Made by a program: the position numbers and the translations under genes. DNA of 64,000 bases from Onthophagus taurus (lineage: Eukaryota; Arthropoda; Insecta; Coleoptera; Scarabaeidae): positions 2,053,501-2,117,500 of the forward strand of contig NC_091971.1 in NCBI RefSeq assembly GCF_036711975.1. The letters are read 5' to 3'. A model generated the notes under the pieces. It worked only from the letters and a program-made list of their open reading frames with translations. It was not told the origin of the DNA and searched no databases. Positions 37,047-50,800 of the stretch are shown piece after piece. Within the stretch, counting starts at the first letter, position 1; each line of letters begins with the position of its first letter.

Positions 37047-38027
37047 TTAGCCATCCAGAGGAGGTCCGAGGTAAACCATGGATACTTCCGTATTACCATA
37101 AACAGCGGATACCGTTGGATATAATTTTTTATCTGGTAAACCTAATTACAAAGATACATTAATATGTAGCATAACAACAAACATTTAATTAATTTATAAA
37201 TTATATAAAAAATTAGATTAAAAGATAGGTTAGAAATTCAAATTGACAGATGGGAAATTTCATAATACCAACATACGAAAAAAAAAATTAATTAAAATTT
37301 AAACTTAATTTCTTTACCTCTAAAAGCAACACCTAAAAATTCATAATTCTTCTCAAAAGACAATGTGTTATCATCACAATCTAAAATAACTCTTATCCGT
37401 TCACCTACCTAAAAAATAAATGATATTATTTTACATTTTTAAGCACTTAAAAATACTTACTTGATACTTAGGTGCATTATTTAATAAAGGATAATTCCCC
37501 TGTGCATCACCATTATGTAATAAATGATTATCAACTAAATTCCATCCCCAACTTTGTTCGTCAGAACCCAACAAGGCCACATACCCGTGACATTGTAAAG
37601 GAGCATCTTTGGTAGCAATTCCAATAACAGCAACAGTCCCTAAAGGTCCTTCCCAAATAACCTCCCAAGCATGCCGACCATGTCTAAATCCGATTTTTCC
37701 TCTAGAAGCATCAGTACTTTGCGCCACTGGATTTCTATGTAACGTAAATCCATTGGGTTTTATGTAAATATTTCGCGAACAATCGTTGGGATTCCACGCG
37801 TGATAAAAAGCCCTTAATTTTGCTTTATAGGTGGGCACAGATGATAATAAATCTGATTTTAAGGCTTCTTCTGCTAACTTTCTTATGCAGTGTAACCTCC
37901 AGACGTCGTTGTTTTCGTCATTTAGGAATTTATACCATTTCTTGCATACGAGGGAACAGTTTCGCAAATCGTGTAAGTTTAAATAGGAGAAAATCACTTC
38001 TAGGACGTGATCGTTCAATATTTCCAT
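37047..38027 (-). CDS. Fsn: F-box/SPRY protein (FBXO45, fly Fsn)
   Basis: Three exons on the minus strand: 38027-37461, 37408-37318 and 37141-37047. They encode 250 residues, the usual length. The F-box is at about residues 3-50 ([20 protein letters not shown]) and the SPRY domain at about 85-245 ([48 protein letters not shown]). The protein ends in PPLDG. Fsn/FBXO45 is the substrate receptor of an atypical SCF-like ubiquitin ligase with the RING protein PAM/Highwire and limits synaptic growth by degrading DLK/Wallenda kinase. Donor and acceptor sites are canonical and the frame is intact. It is transcribed away from Dp, sharing an 829-bp upstream interval. Confidence 0.97.
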
Positions 38028-38856
38028 TTTTTATTTCGAGGGAGGCTATGTAATTTTTTTTGACAGATGACAAGACACCACCGCATTGACGTTTTAAGAT
38101 CAGATGTTGCACGGAAAATAACATTTTTTTTTGTGAATCCACTTTTAAAAATTATGAATATTATGGTTTTTACGCATCTTTTTTTGATTATTTAATGAGT
38201 TTAGTGTTGTTTCAAAATATATTGATTAAGTTGTTGTTTTAAGATTTATTTATATGAAATAATATCTAAAGTTATTTATTGAAATCGAGAGAAATATTTA
38301 TAAAGTTTGTGTTATATTGATAAAATTTGTTTGTTTTAGTTTTGCTTTTAGTGTATTTAATAAATGTGAGTGATTAATTTAAATTTAATAAATGAACGTA
38401 TCCTAAATTGTGTGATAAACAATCATGGAATGGCGGGAAGATTTTAAGTGATGGCGCAGCGGTGTTGAAATCGCGAACTAACAAACCCACGTGAATATAA
38501 ACGACCAATCAGAACGATTGTGTGCCGCCGCCAAAGCGGTACTCAGATGTGTTCTTGACGAAACGACACCTCTTTTTTAACTGGTGATCTTCCGGTGTTT
38601 TGAGAGCCGTAAAAAAATATTAAATCAAAATCGTCAAGTTTAAGGTTGAACGTAAATCATCAAGTTGTACGATACGAATTCGGTTAAGGTTATCGGGGCG
38701 TATTTGCGCGACAAAATGTTGTACGGTTCGGGCGCCATTTTGATCGGAGTGGTGCATAGTCTGTGATCGCGGTGGTCGTTATTTTCGGTTATTTACATAA
38801 AAAAAGCGCGATTTATACGTTAAATTTAATTGAAACGAATTGAGTAATCATTGAAG
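38028..38856. promoter_or_regulatory. Shared divergent promoter region Fsn/Dp
   Basis: Head-to-head interval between the Fsn and Dp start codons. It includes a GC-richer core (38430-38770) with an E2F-like GGCGGGAA (38432-38439), an E-box CACGTG (38488-38493), TTTGCGCGAC (38703-38712) and GGCGCCATTTTG (38731-38742, a YY1-like CCATTTT core). The core probably holds the Dp transcription start and 5' leader. Site roles are inferred from consensus only. Confidence 0.6.
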
Positions 38857-41800
38857 ATGACCCAGCAAAATAATACAACGAACTGGGTGATACAGGATTC
38901 GAACGGTAAGTTAAATAAAAATCCCATTTCATTTCGGCCTTATGCTTTTCATTCGCGGGTGGTATTTATATCGTTTGTAATTTATTTTTTTTTTTATGGG
39001 GTTTTATCATATTTTAAGTTGGCGATAAAAGGGAAAAATAACAAATTGTCATTAAAGAAGGTTAGAAAAAAATTATAACCAACCTCTTCAAATTCAGATT
39101 GAAATCGCATTTTTTTAAATTTAAAATAGTATTTTTTGTCGGTCTTTTCTTTTTGCTAACTATAGTTTCAGGTCAGATGATTAAACTCATCCATTCCACG
39201 GGCAAACCCATAAGTATGATGACATCAGGGCAACCTATCAAAATTATTAAGGCTGTCTCTGAACAAGACTCCCCACAGGTTAGTATTTACATTAAAAGAG
39301 AAATAATAAAAATAGGTAACATCATCACCTTTATCTTTTTTTATATAAACATTGTTAATTATTAATAAAGATTGAAATTAACGTTTATTTATTATTAAAC
39401 TTCTTAAGTAATCAAAACCAATTATACCAAATTATTTTTATCACAGAAAAAGTGATTGTTACTTTTGAATTAATTTAAATTTATATTAATTTTACATAAC
39501 CCTATACAAGGACATCCAATGTCAACACATTTATCCACCTGTAGAAACTAAACCAACTAAGTTTGTCCAATTGAAAGTTATTATTTATGAATACTTATTA
39601 AATTTATACAAATTTTCATTTCAGAAGCTGAAAATCACTTAAAACTTATTCGATTTTTATTTTTTATATTGAATTTAGAATTTTTACATATTGATAATTG
39701 GCGTCAATGAATTGATTCTTTACAAATTGCTTAAATATGATGATTTAAAGCCAAATTATAGAATCTGTTGGCTCCCAACACTTTACATAAATGTAGAAGA
39801 TGTTTTATTTATCAAGTAAATTGTGAATCATGTTTGGAAGGTGCTACATCAATACTATAATGATCTCATTTGTTGGAATGTTGTTATGCAATGTCATCTT
39901 GTGCTTTCTTTTGGTTACTTTTACTTAAGGACTATGAACTATACAGCCTTGAGGTCCATTACATCATATAAAATTTATATGATAGGTCTGTGTGTGGGGG
40001 GATAAATTCAATACACTTACTTCTTAATATACTTCATTTCCAGCATTACCAACTATAGAAATAGTCATCCACTGTTAATTTTCATAGAAAAGTACATTTC
40101 CTTTCTATTTGTACAGTATGGCTTCTCTCAGAAACGCCTTCTATGTTGAAAGAAACTCTCAACACCTATTTTGAGTCAAAAACTTGCACCAACATGTGTT
40201 AAGTTATCATAGTTGGATCAATTTGGACTGCCACCTATTTGGGATAATTAAATTCGTTTTGAAATATCGATAAGGGTGAGAATATCTCCTATAGAAGAAG
40301 TACATCCACTATGTGTGTAGGGTGATTGAAATTTGTCATCTTAGAAGTGGCCCAAGATAAGGTTGACATATAAAAATGAATTAATACTTATCTTTGAAGA
40401 GATTTCTATTGACAAGTACTTTAAAATATCTAGTTAATTCTTGATCCGTCTCAAACTCCTGCAAAATTATTGGCGTTGACTCTACTTTCGTGGAAATAAT
40501 ACAGTAAAGTGGTAAGTATTTAAATAATACTTCCATCTAATCGTAAATTACATAGTATTATGTTAGAAGTGAATACTCGAAATATGGGCATATTGTGAAT
40601 TAACGTGAGGTTAATAAAAATTGAAAATCGACTTGTTATTTTATAATAACGCTCACAGTATTTGGGAAACACTTGGAGAAGCACTAACTACGCCAAGTTG
40701 GTACTGATACAATCAACAAAAAGGCAGTAGGAGTAGTAAGACTCAATGGACACAAATTGCAAAGTGACGCAAAATTATTCCCGATTGGAGAAAAAAGTTA
40801 ACGTGGATAAAGGACGGCATAAAAACAAAAATTGAGCTTTACCAAAGAATTTTTAATTTAATATTTAGCGAAATGATTGCTTGAACAGCCTACTCAACTT
40901 GATTTTAATGAAATCTTTCATGGTGGCCATTAATTCTTGTGGTGTGTTATGATAATGCTGTAGTGGATGATTTCTATAAGCTGCTATTTTTGATGATTAA
41001 TAGCATAATCTGGAATTGAATAGGTATGGAGGGTAACTTATTCAGAAAGTGCTGGGTGAAGACTGGAAATTACGAAGTTCTGGAACTAAAGATTCGAGAT
41101 TCTGCACCATCCCTAGGCTATGTCTGAATCGTTGATTGACGAGACTTACAATTGGCGTGACCACTTGTCTGTCCCACTCCACTGCTTTGACGGACATCGG
41201 GATCGCTGCTGATGCGACACAACACAAGGCACCATAACACATTGCGACACACAAATATAAATCTCATCATAGTAAATGTATTCAACCGTTCTGACGCGTC
41301 AGAACACGACACGTCAGACAAATATAAATCCGGCTTTACACGTTCCTATGACGATCCTAGTGTGGAACGGTGTAGTGGGCAGAGACCTTAAGTTGGCAAC
41401 GTTCTAATGTCGAACGTTGCCAACTTTATGCGTGATCATCTCAATAATAGAACAGACTTTAGACCTATTCGATATAGTTGACTTCGCTGTTCTGGCAGGT
41501 TGGACGCATTGTAGGGGACGTCGATTTTGCTACTGAGACCAGAAGAAGAGAAAAATCGAATTAGGTGGGAAGATAACACCAAGAAGCTAGCAAATCTGGA
41601 AAGGGGATAGAAAAGTTTTAATTATCTCTTTAACTTCTGACAATTATCTATATCGATATGGGTTCCCCAAACGAATTTTTGTCATGTTTTGAGCCTAAAA
41701 GATTTTATTTTGGCATTGAAAACTTAATTAAATAACACATCCTTGACAACTTTAGCTTTTCACCATTATGGTTTAACACCGATACAACCTCGGCTTAGCT

Positions 41801-44800
41801 AATTCATAATAAGTCTTCCATATATTTTATTGTACAAGTTTCCATTCAACCTTTTCATCAATATACAGTATTGGAAAAAAGTAGAGCAACTTAATTTTTT
41901 TATGTTAAATTTTAAATTTGTTTTTCGTAAGGCTTTACATTACTGTGGCAATATGTATCATGTAGTAATTGTGTAGCCGAAATTTGACAAAGTTAGCTTT
42001 ATTTTTATAGAAATTATAAAGAATTGCAAAAGTTGAGTTGGAAAAAAGTAGAACAACTTAACAATTTGTAGGTAAATAACAGTTCAATTGAATAAAAAGC
42101 AAAGATTTTTTAGTACTTAATACAATCTTCTTTATTATTAATGTCATCGTGATACCTTCGTGACATTGAGTGTATTAAATTGTCAATGGTTTTCACCATT
42201 TTTGTAAATTTTATTTCGAATTTTATCGTCAACTATTTTCCATAGGTTTTCTATAGGATTTAAGTCTGGTGATTGTGATGGCCAAGTCATCAAATTTATT
42301 TTGTTTTGTTCAAACCATTCCTTTACGACTTTAGATGTGCGTTTCGGATCGATGTCCTGTAGAAATTTATAAGAGATAGGCAGATTTTCGTCGGCATAAG
42401 GTTCCATAACATTTCTTAATATATCACGGTACATAAATCTGTCATTATTTCCATAATACGGTGTATAGGGCCTACACCAAAACCAGAGAAACCTCCCCAA
42501 ACCATCTCCACGTTTTAATGTTTGCTGCATGTACTTAGAAGTCAGCCTTTTTCCTATTGGACGCCTCACATATTGCACTCCATCACTTTTAAATAAGTTA
42601 AACTAGGATTCATCACTCTTGATGGGTGCGTGCAAATAGTAGTCTTGCGGCTTTATTTATTTTTTTGGTAGAAGTGGGTTTTTCGCTGATCTTCGGGCAA
42701 ATAGTTTATTTTCAATTAATTTATTGCGTATTGTACGTGTTGATACCTCCAAATTGTGTGTTTCTTGCAACTCCTCAGCCTTAATTTTGGCTGAAGAATA
42801 AAATTTATATTTTTTAGCTATTCTTACAATTATTCTATCAAGGCATCCATTGGTTTTTCTGAGACGTCCAGACTTTTTCTTGAAGTCTATAAGTTCCATC
42901 TCACTATATTGTTTAATAATTCGCTGTACTACACATTTGTGTAAAGAGAATTTGCGAGCGATATCACATTGTTTAACATGGTTTTTAAAATCATTAATAA
43001 CCATTTCTTTCACAGTTCTACAAACAGCTACACCACGAGGCATGTTTAAGACTGGTCTTATCGAATGTATCTTATCAAAAACTCGTATTTCTTAGCAAAG
43101 TTGTTTTACTTCTTTCCAACCCAAGTTTTATAATTTTATTTTATTTCTAATAAAATAAGGCTCGCTTTGTGAAATCTTCACTACATAAATTCTATATAAT
43201 ATACACTATCATAGTAATGTAAACCCTAAGGAAAAGCATTAATTAAAAATTTAATTTACAAAAATTAAAAGTTGCTCTACTTTTTTCCGATACTATTATA
43301 ATTATTATTGCTGCTGGGCTGAGGAGGGCGGCCCCTCTCGTTACCGCGACCTATAAGATCTATTGTAACTTTAGCCCTCCAAAGGTTTAGGGCAAATGTA
43401 GGTCCTTAATGAACCTTAGTATTGTCCTGAGGTCTTGAACCTTTATGTCGGTAGGTAACAGGGGAGTTTTACCGAAGACGTTGTGCCTTAGACGTCCTCT
43501 GGCGACGCAATTGCACAGTATATGTTCAGCAGTTTCTGACTCGTCGTTGCATAGTCGACAAGTTTGATCCTCAGCTTGTCCAATGTGGAAGAGGTGGTAT
43601 TTTAGGGGCACATGGCCGGTTAGGTAGCCTGAGAGCGTTCTTAGATCCCCTTTGCTGAGGCATAAAACCTCTTTGGTTTTGTTTTGCGACGGAGTTATCA
43701 TACTCTTCGCTTGTCTGTGACCTGGAAGTTCTTTCCAGCGTAAGGCTATCTTTGAAGCCTCCCAGTTGTTGATTATTTGTTTTAGGTGGCTTTTTTGTGG
43801 TCCACATCCAGGTTGGGGTCCAATGAAGGGCGTGTTTGCTGCCTCTTTGGCCAGCTTGTCGGCCTTCTCATTGCCCTCAATGTTGCTGTGACCTGGAACC
43901 CACCATAGGGTAACGTCATTGCCCCTAGCGAGTTCTCTCAGGTTGTTGGTGCACTTTCTGATCAGTGCGGAGCCACACGTGTAGGCCTGAATTGCCTTTA
44001 AGGCGGCCCGACTGTCTGTGAAAATGTTTATGGATGCACCTTTTTGTCCCTTCTGTAGGTTCAAAGCGGTGCAGAAGTTTATAGCAAGAACTTCTGCTTG
44101 GAAAATTGTTAAGTCCGAGCTGAGGGGCAATTTGATGTGGCTATTTGGTCCACTGATGCCCATGCCTACTCCAGATCTTACTGTCTTTGAAGCATCGGTG
44201 TACCAGGCTAGGGCTCCTCTTTTTAGTTGAGGCCCTCCTTTCGCCCAATCATCCCTGCTACTAAATATGACCTTATACGGTTGGTTGAAATTGTATTCCG
44301 TCGGTATAAGGTCCGTTTTAATTTCAATCAGGTGATTTAGACATGGGTCTTTAAGGATCTCGAGGTGTCCTCTGAGATTACCCTGCATCAACTTGAGTGA
44401 AGAAACTGTTTTCAGTGATAAGGCACTTAAGGCTGCCTCCTTTTGTATATATATGTGGAGCGGTGTGAGACCGAGTAGGGCTTCCAAAGCAGCCGTCGGA
44501 CAGGATCTCATTGCACCCGTTATGTTAAGACATGCTAACCGCTGGATTTGTGCCAGCTGTTGTTGAGCTGTCTTATGTTTTGTTTTTGGCCACCAAACCA
44601 ATGAGGCGTAGGCGACCATGGGTCTGATTATTGCTACGTAGGTCCAATGAGCCATTCGTTAATAGTTCTGCTTTCAATGGAGGGTACTTTTATTTGTAGC
44701 TTCCTTCTCCGAGTGAAAGGGACTATTTCGATTTTATTGGGATTGATGCTGAGCCCATTGCTTCTGCACCAAGTACTGGTGAGTAGTAGGGCTTTCTGCA

Positions 44801-47800
44801 TTAGTTGAGTTATGATTGAATCATATTTACCTCGGATTGTGATTACCAGGTCATCAGCATACCCTTGTATCTTAAATCCGTTTTTAGTTACGGTGTTCAT
44901 CAAGTCATCAACTACCAGGCACTATAATAGAGGTGATAGCACTCCCCCTTGGGGACATCCTCTTAGCGCCTTTATAGTCAGCGACTCGCCTCCCAGACTG
45001 GCTGTGATCTGCCGACTTTTCAACATGGCTATACACCACTTGATTGTCGACGGATGTATTCCAATACTATATAGTATCGATGTTCCTCCTCGATATTTAC
45101 TTAACTAAATTATATATTTTTAAAAACTGTTCAGCTTTTCAATTATTATGGTATTGATGTTGCGCCTCGTTAATATTCTTGTAAATTACCCAGTTTTCTA
45201 TCAATAGGCAAAACTGTTTGTTAGTTTTAACATTGCTAGTGCAAGAAAGTCGGTTTAAATCGATTTTTAAACAATCTGGAGTTATTCTTAATAATTCTAT
45301 TTTATGTATTATTTAAAATAAACAAATTTAAACATATTTACTTTGTTAACACGTCCAACAAATTAACTCAACAAAAATTTTTTTTAATTCTTTTTAAACA
45401 CGTTTCGAACGCTGCGCATACATTTACATTCAACAAAGCTATCGCTGAAAGCGTTCAAACACCAGTTGGTTGTGAATTTAATGTACCCTCATTGGAGAGT
45501 AACTAACACACACACCAATGACCTTCAAGTGTACGTTATAAGAAAAAAAAGTCGTTTATAAAGAGGTTATTTTGTAATGGAATTTGTGGATTCAGAAAAA
45601 ATATGTTGAAAATGTGAAAAAATTCAGCTTATCGATTAAAAATAAAAAAAAATAATAGATAAGGTTATCGTTTTACCTATTTTTTTATTTTCAACGATTT
45701 TATACATTTTTATTCCCTTTTAATTTTTAATATTTACTTAGGTGTTTACATCTTCTGGACAGTCTATAGTAAAAACAATTAATTCAACAAAATTATTAAA
45801 ACCAGTCAATTTTCCAAAAGCAACAGATGGCCAAGTAAGAACGATACGATTAACACCTCAACAATTAGTAAGTATTCCCTCAACTCGTTTTCAAAAAGAA
45901 AATAAACGATCAAAATTTTCTTTTTTATTTAGCAACAATTCAAAGTAAATACATCAACAATGCCTATACAATTACAAGCTATCCCAATAGCAAACACCAA
46001 ACAACAGCAACAACCGCAAACACCTGTACAACAAACCACAAAACATAATTCACCACCGATTTTGGATCATTGTATAACGAGGAAACGCGTTGAATCGTTC
46101 GACTTAAAAATATTATCGGATAAACGACGAAAAACCGAAAAAGTGGGGAAAGGTTTAAGACATTTTTCGATGAAAGTTTGCGAGAAAGTTCGTAACAAAG
46201 GTACCACGTCGTATAACGAGGTTGCCGATGAACTTGTCGCGGAGTTTACGACTTCCGATATAAGTGCGTTAGCCGAACAATATGACCAAAAAAATATCAG
46301 ACGAAGAGTTTACGACGCGCTGAACGTACTAATGGCGATGAATATTATCTCGAAAGAAAAAAAGGAAATAAGATGGATCGGATTGCCTTCGAATTCAGTA
46401 CAGGAATGCATGCAACTCGAACGCGAAAAAGAGAAACGAATTCAACGAATTAAACAGAAAAGGGAACAGTTGAGGGAACTTTTATTGAATCAAGTTTCAT
46501 TTAAAAACTTGGTACAGAGGAATAAGACTTTGGAAGAGCAACATGGGAATCCCGCCCCAAACTCTTACATTCAATTGCCTTTTATTGTTTTAAATACAGA
46601 TAAGAAGACTGTAATTGATTGTAGTATTTCGCCAGATAAGTATGTTTTATTTATGAACATTAATAAGAAGTTGATTTTATTTTCTTTTTAGAACCGAATA
46701 CATGTTTCAATTTAACGATCGGTTTGAAGTGAACGACGATTGTGAGGTATTAAAAGAAATCGGTTTACTTCGTGGTTTAGATAAAGGCGAATGTTCCGAA
46801 GAGGATTTGGAATATTTAAAATCTTTGGTACCAAAAGCTTTAAGAGATTACATAAGTCGTAAGTTAATTCATTTACAAAAACTTCTTCCTTGCTATTTAT
46901 TAATATACAGGGTGAGTTATTAGTATCCCAAAGGTCGATAGTTACTAAATTGTTTGAAAAACAAAAAAATATTTTATACAAATATAATGTAAAATTATTT
47001 TCACTTATACAGGATGTTCCATTTAATCGTAACGTACGTCAATTTATTTAAATGGAACAGCCTGTATATTTTATCATATTATGAATACAACTAAATCTGT
47101 TTTTACAACCGTATATGTTACTATTTCCCAGCGTTTATAGTTCCTGAGATATTTAATTAATAATAATATATGTGCCCATTACAGGATCTTTTTAAAAATG
47201 ATATAAAAACGGTATTTTTTCTGATTTTGTCTTGAATCTACGTCAGACAATAGTCAAATCCAGTAGATAGATGATACACCATACAGGGTGTTTAAAAATC
47301 TCCGTTACTTTTGATGTTTTTCAAATGGCTTTTTCTTAAGTTTTTTAAATGGAACACCCTGTATATTGTATGCTAGTTGAATTGCTCATCAAGTTCCCTT
47401 TAATTAATGATAAGTATGTCATATGTCTAACTTTAATAGTTTTCTTGATATTTAGAATTAAACAAAAATGTGTGATAAAATGTCATTATTGTACTTAAAA
47501 AAGTGACAGAATGTAATATATTCTGTTCTTTTTTTTGTTTATCTGTTATTTGTAAATCAGTATATTATATTAAAATACAATTAAATGGCAGAACAATAAA
47601 TTCATTTTTAATTACAAAATTATTTGAAGGAAATGCAGCAACAAACTATAAACAATTACTAAACAAGTAGGTATTAATTTAATTAATATTTAAAAGTTGT
47701 TCAAAATGCCGCCCATTTTCTCTTCTGCAAGCATTAATGAGCTGTATAAAAGATCTTGAGGTATCTCTTAACATACATTTTCTCTAAAGTCGTAAATTAT

Positions 47801-50800
47801 ATGGCAGAACAATTGCATATTTTATTAATTAAATCTTTTTAAATCTCATAAAGTACCAAAATTATTTTACATTATAAAATATTAATCAAATAATAAGGAA
47901 GAACAAAAACATTGATCAAAATAGACAGAATATAATATTAAGTACAATAACGCATATTTTATTACACATTATTCTTTAAATTATAAATATTAGAAAAACT
48001 ACTAAAGTTAGATATATGACATACTTATCATTAATTAAAGGTAACTCGATGGGCAATTTAACCAGCACACAATATACAGGTTGTTCCATTTAAAAACTTA
48101 TGAAAAATCCATTTGAAAAACATCAAAGCTTTATGAACACGCTGTATAGCGTATCTAATATCTTTGGATACTATCATTTATCTACTGGCTTTGACTATTA
48201 TCTAACGTAGTTTGAAGGCAAAATTGGAAAAAATGTCGTTTTTACATCGTTTTTAAAAAGATCCTGTAATGGACACATTTTTGAAAAACAATTGAATATT
48301 TCAGGAACTATGAACGCTATGAGTTAGTAACATATACGGTTGTATAATAGTATATTATTCGACAAGCGTATAATGGCGGCTGTTATCCACGAAGATGAAG
48401 TTGCAATCTGAGTGGGCAATAAAGTGGGAACTTTATCTACAACTATTTAATTTTGAAAAAAAAATCAAAAAAAAGGAAAAAAAAATAAACTTAATAGACA
48501 TTTCAGACATAACCTCAATATAAGAAAGCTGTCATTTCTGTAAATATTTTAATTTTTGATTAGTAGGCCGTGTCAGAACTGTGGAATAATGGCTTCATTA
48601 TTCAACACTTTGTCAGTCATGGGTAATGCGTGTCATTACCCGTCAAAAATCAAATGTATAACGAATAGATAGTTGTAGATAAACAAATTTAATGCTATTC
48701 ATAATATGATAAAATATATAGGGTGTTCCATTTAACAAAATCTACATACTCTCCGTTACGCCTAAATGGAACACCCTGTATAAGTAAAAATAATTTTACG
48801 TAATAGAAAATGGCGAGTCAAACGAATTTTGTATAAAACATTTTTTTCTTTCTCAAACGGTTTAGCAACTATCGTCCGCCAGGATACTAATAACTCGCCC
48901 TGTATATGGGACTAGTTTCGGGCTAGATACCCATCTTCAGCCAAATCTATACGCATAACATAGAAAAAATTATACAAAAACTCAATTAATATGATTGCTT
49001 ACTTACTATCAAAAAGGGACTAATGGTAAAACTATCTTGGCTAAAATTTTACTAAATCTTATATCTTATACATTAACACTTTAATATAATAATTAAAAGA
49101 CAAACATTCAGCGTTGAGTACTTCTCGTCGAAAATTGAGGTTGGTCGCAAAATTTACAGATTTAAATGATTTAAGTACAAAAATAAAGGTTTATATTTTA
49201 TTTCTAACTGTTCGTTAAATAATTCGTCCTTATTGTTAAATTTATGTTTATAAATTTCGAGCATTTCAAGAAAATCGAGTTATAAATCTCTATTACATCT
49301 ATGTAAGATGCCCTATTTCCAGTCCATGGTTGAAAACTTTTCAGTTATTTTTAATTTTATGCTCATGAATTCGGGTTTCAAGTCTTCGCCCTGTCTGACC
49401 AATGTAACTTCCATCATAGTCCAATTTCGAAAAATTCCGTTGTCTTTCAAAATGTCTTTTTTATTTTTCCATGATAATTTGAAAAAATGTTATGTAAGTT
49501 TCTCCCATATGAGAAAGAGTGAGATGTTATACTTATCAAAAATATGTCTAGCATTGTAAGAAATGTTGTATGGAATGGGTTTGTAAATCTTTGTCTCTGT
49601 ATCTGGTTTTTTATATAAAAGATCTGTCTGTTCTATTTTAACATACCAGTGTTGTATGTATGTATGGATTGGGGAGTGCATGCAAAACCGCACGCCACAC
49701 TTAGGCCCCATTGGGCCCCTTGTGCATCCTCTCATTACACGCTCTGGTCACATCAACCAGCCTAAGGATTTACCAAAGGCTAGGACAGCTCCTAGAGGTG
49801 CATTCCTGATGTCATCTGTGGTTGGCCATTCCTCCCCAAAGGTCCTCATTCTGAGGTCGGTCAGAGAGGGCCAATCACACAAGATGTGTCTAACCGTCTC
49901 GTCATCCTGTTCACAGGCTCGACAGAGAGGAGAGTCAGCAAGCTTCATGTTTTGAAGGTGCTTATTTACTTTACAGTGTCCCGTGAGAAGACCTGTGGCA
50001 GTGCGAAGGGCACTTTTACCGAGCCCTACGAAAAACTGGGCTGTTGCGGCTGAAGGATATTTTAACAATTCCTTAGCGAGATGACTAAACGAGAAGATTA
50101 AACTCTTTTATCTTGTTCTCTTTGGATAAAGGATGTGTTATTGCCTTATTTATTAAAAATCTAAAGTGAATGAAAGCTTTTGATTCATTGGATGTGCAGA
50201 ATTGTAGTATATGGTTGTGGGTATCATTGTTGGCGTCCTATAAATATCGTAATCAAGGTTGGATGTTGTTTAAATAGATCAAAAATTCATGAAGCGATTC
50301 TTTACTCCCCTCCCAAATGCAAAAAACATTGTCAACATATCTTGTAAAGGATTAAAAGGATTTTTATCGTTCATTATTTCAGTTTTTTCAATGTGATTTA
50401 AAAAGATATAACATATTTTGCCCCTAAAGGTAATCTGTGATCCTATTATAGATAATCATTTCATATACACTGTGTTTATTAATTATTGTACCCGACGTCA
50501 TCATTGCAAGTATGCAACCAATATCGCAAATCGCATATTGCAATACCAATACTGTGATATTGGTTGCATACTTGAAATGATGACGTCGGGTACGATAATT
50601 AATTAACACTATATATATATATACTATCTCCTATATCGCTGACTCCCTATCTAAGCAATGAATGGCGAGCGTTTCCATCAAAAGAAGACGGAATGATATA
50701 TGTTTTGTCTTTGTCGTGCCCCCATGTCGCGAAGGCGCTTGCGCGAATCGTAAATTTTAAAGAGTTTGAAGTGCTTCGCGCGTATTTTATGCAGCTTTGA

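Noticed and set aside
38851-39078. Longer Dp start reading through the first donor site
   Set aside because: There is no ATG at 38851 (TTG), and the continuation after GAACG is intron; splicing to 39172 restores the DP frame.
41042-41321. Cys-rich minus-strand frames in Dp intron 2
   Set aside because: No family recognised and overlapping frames; more likely part of a GC-rich mobile-element relic.
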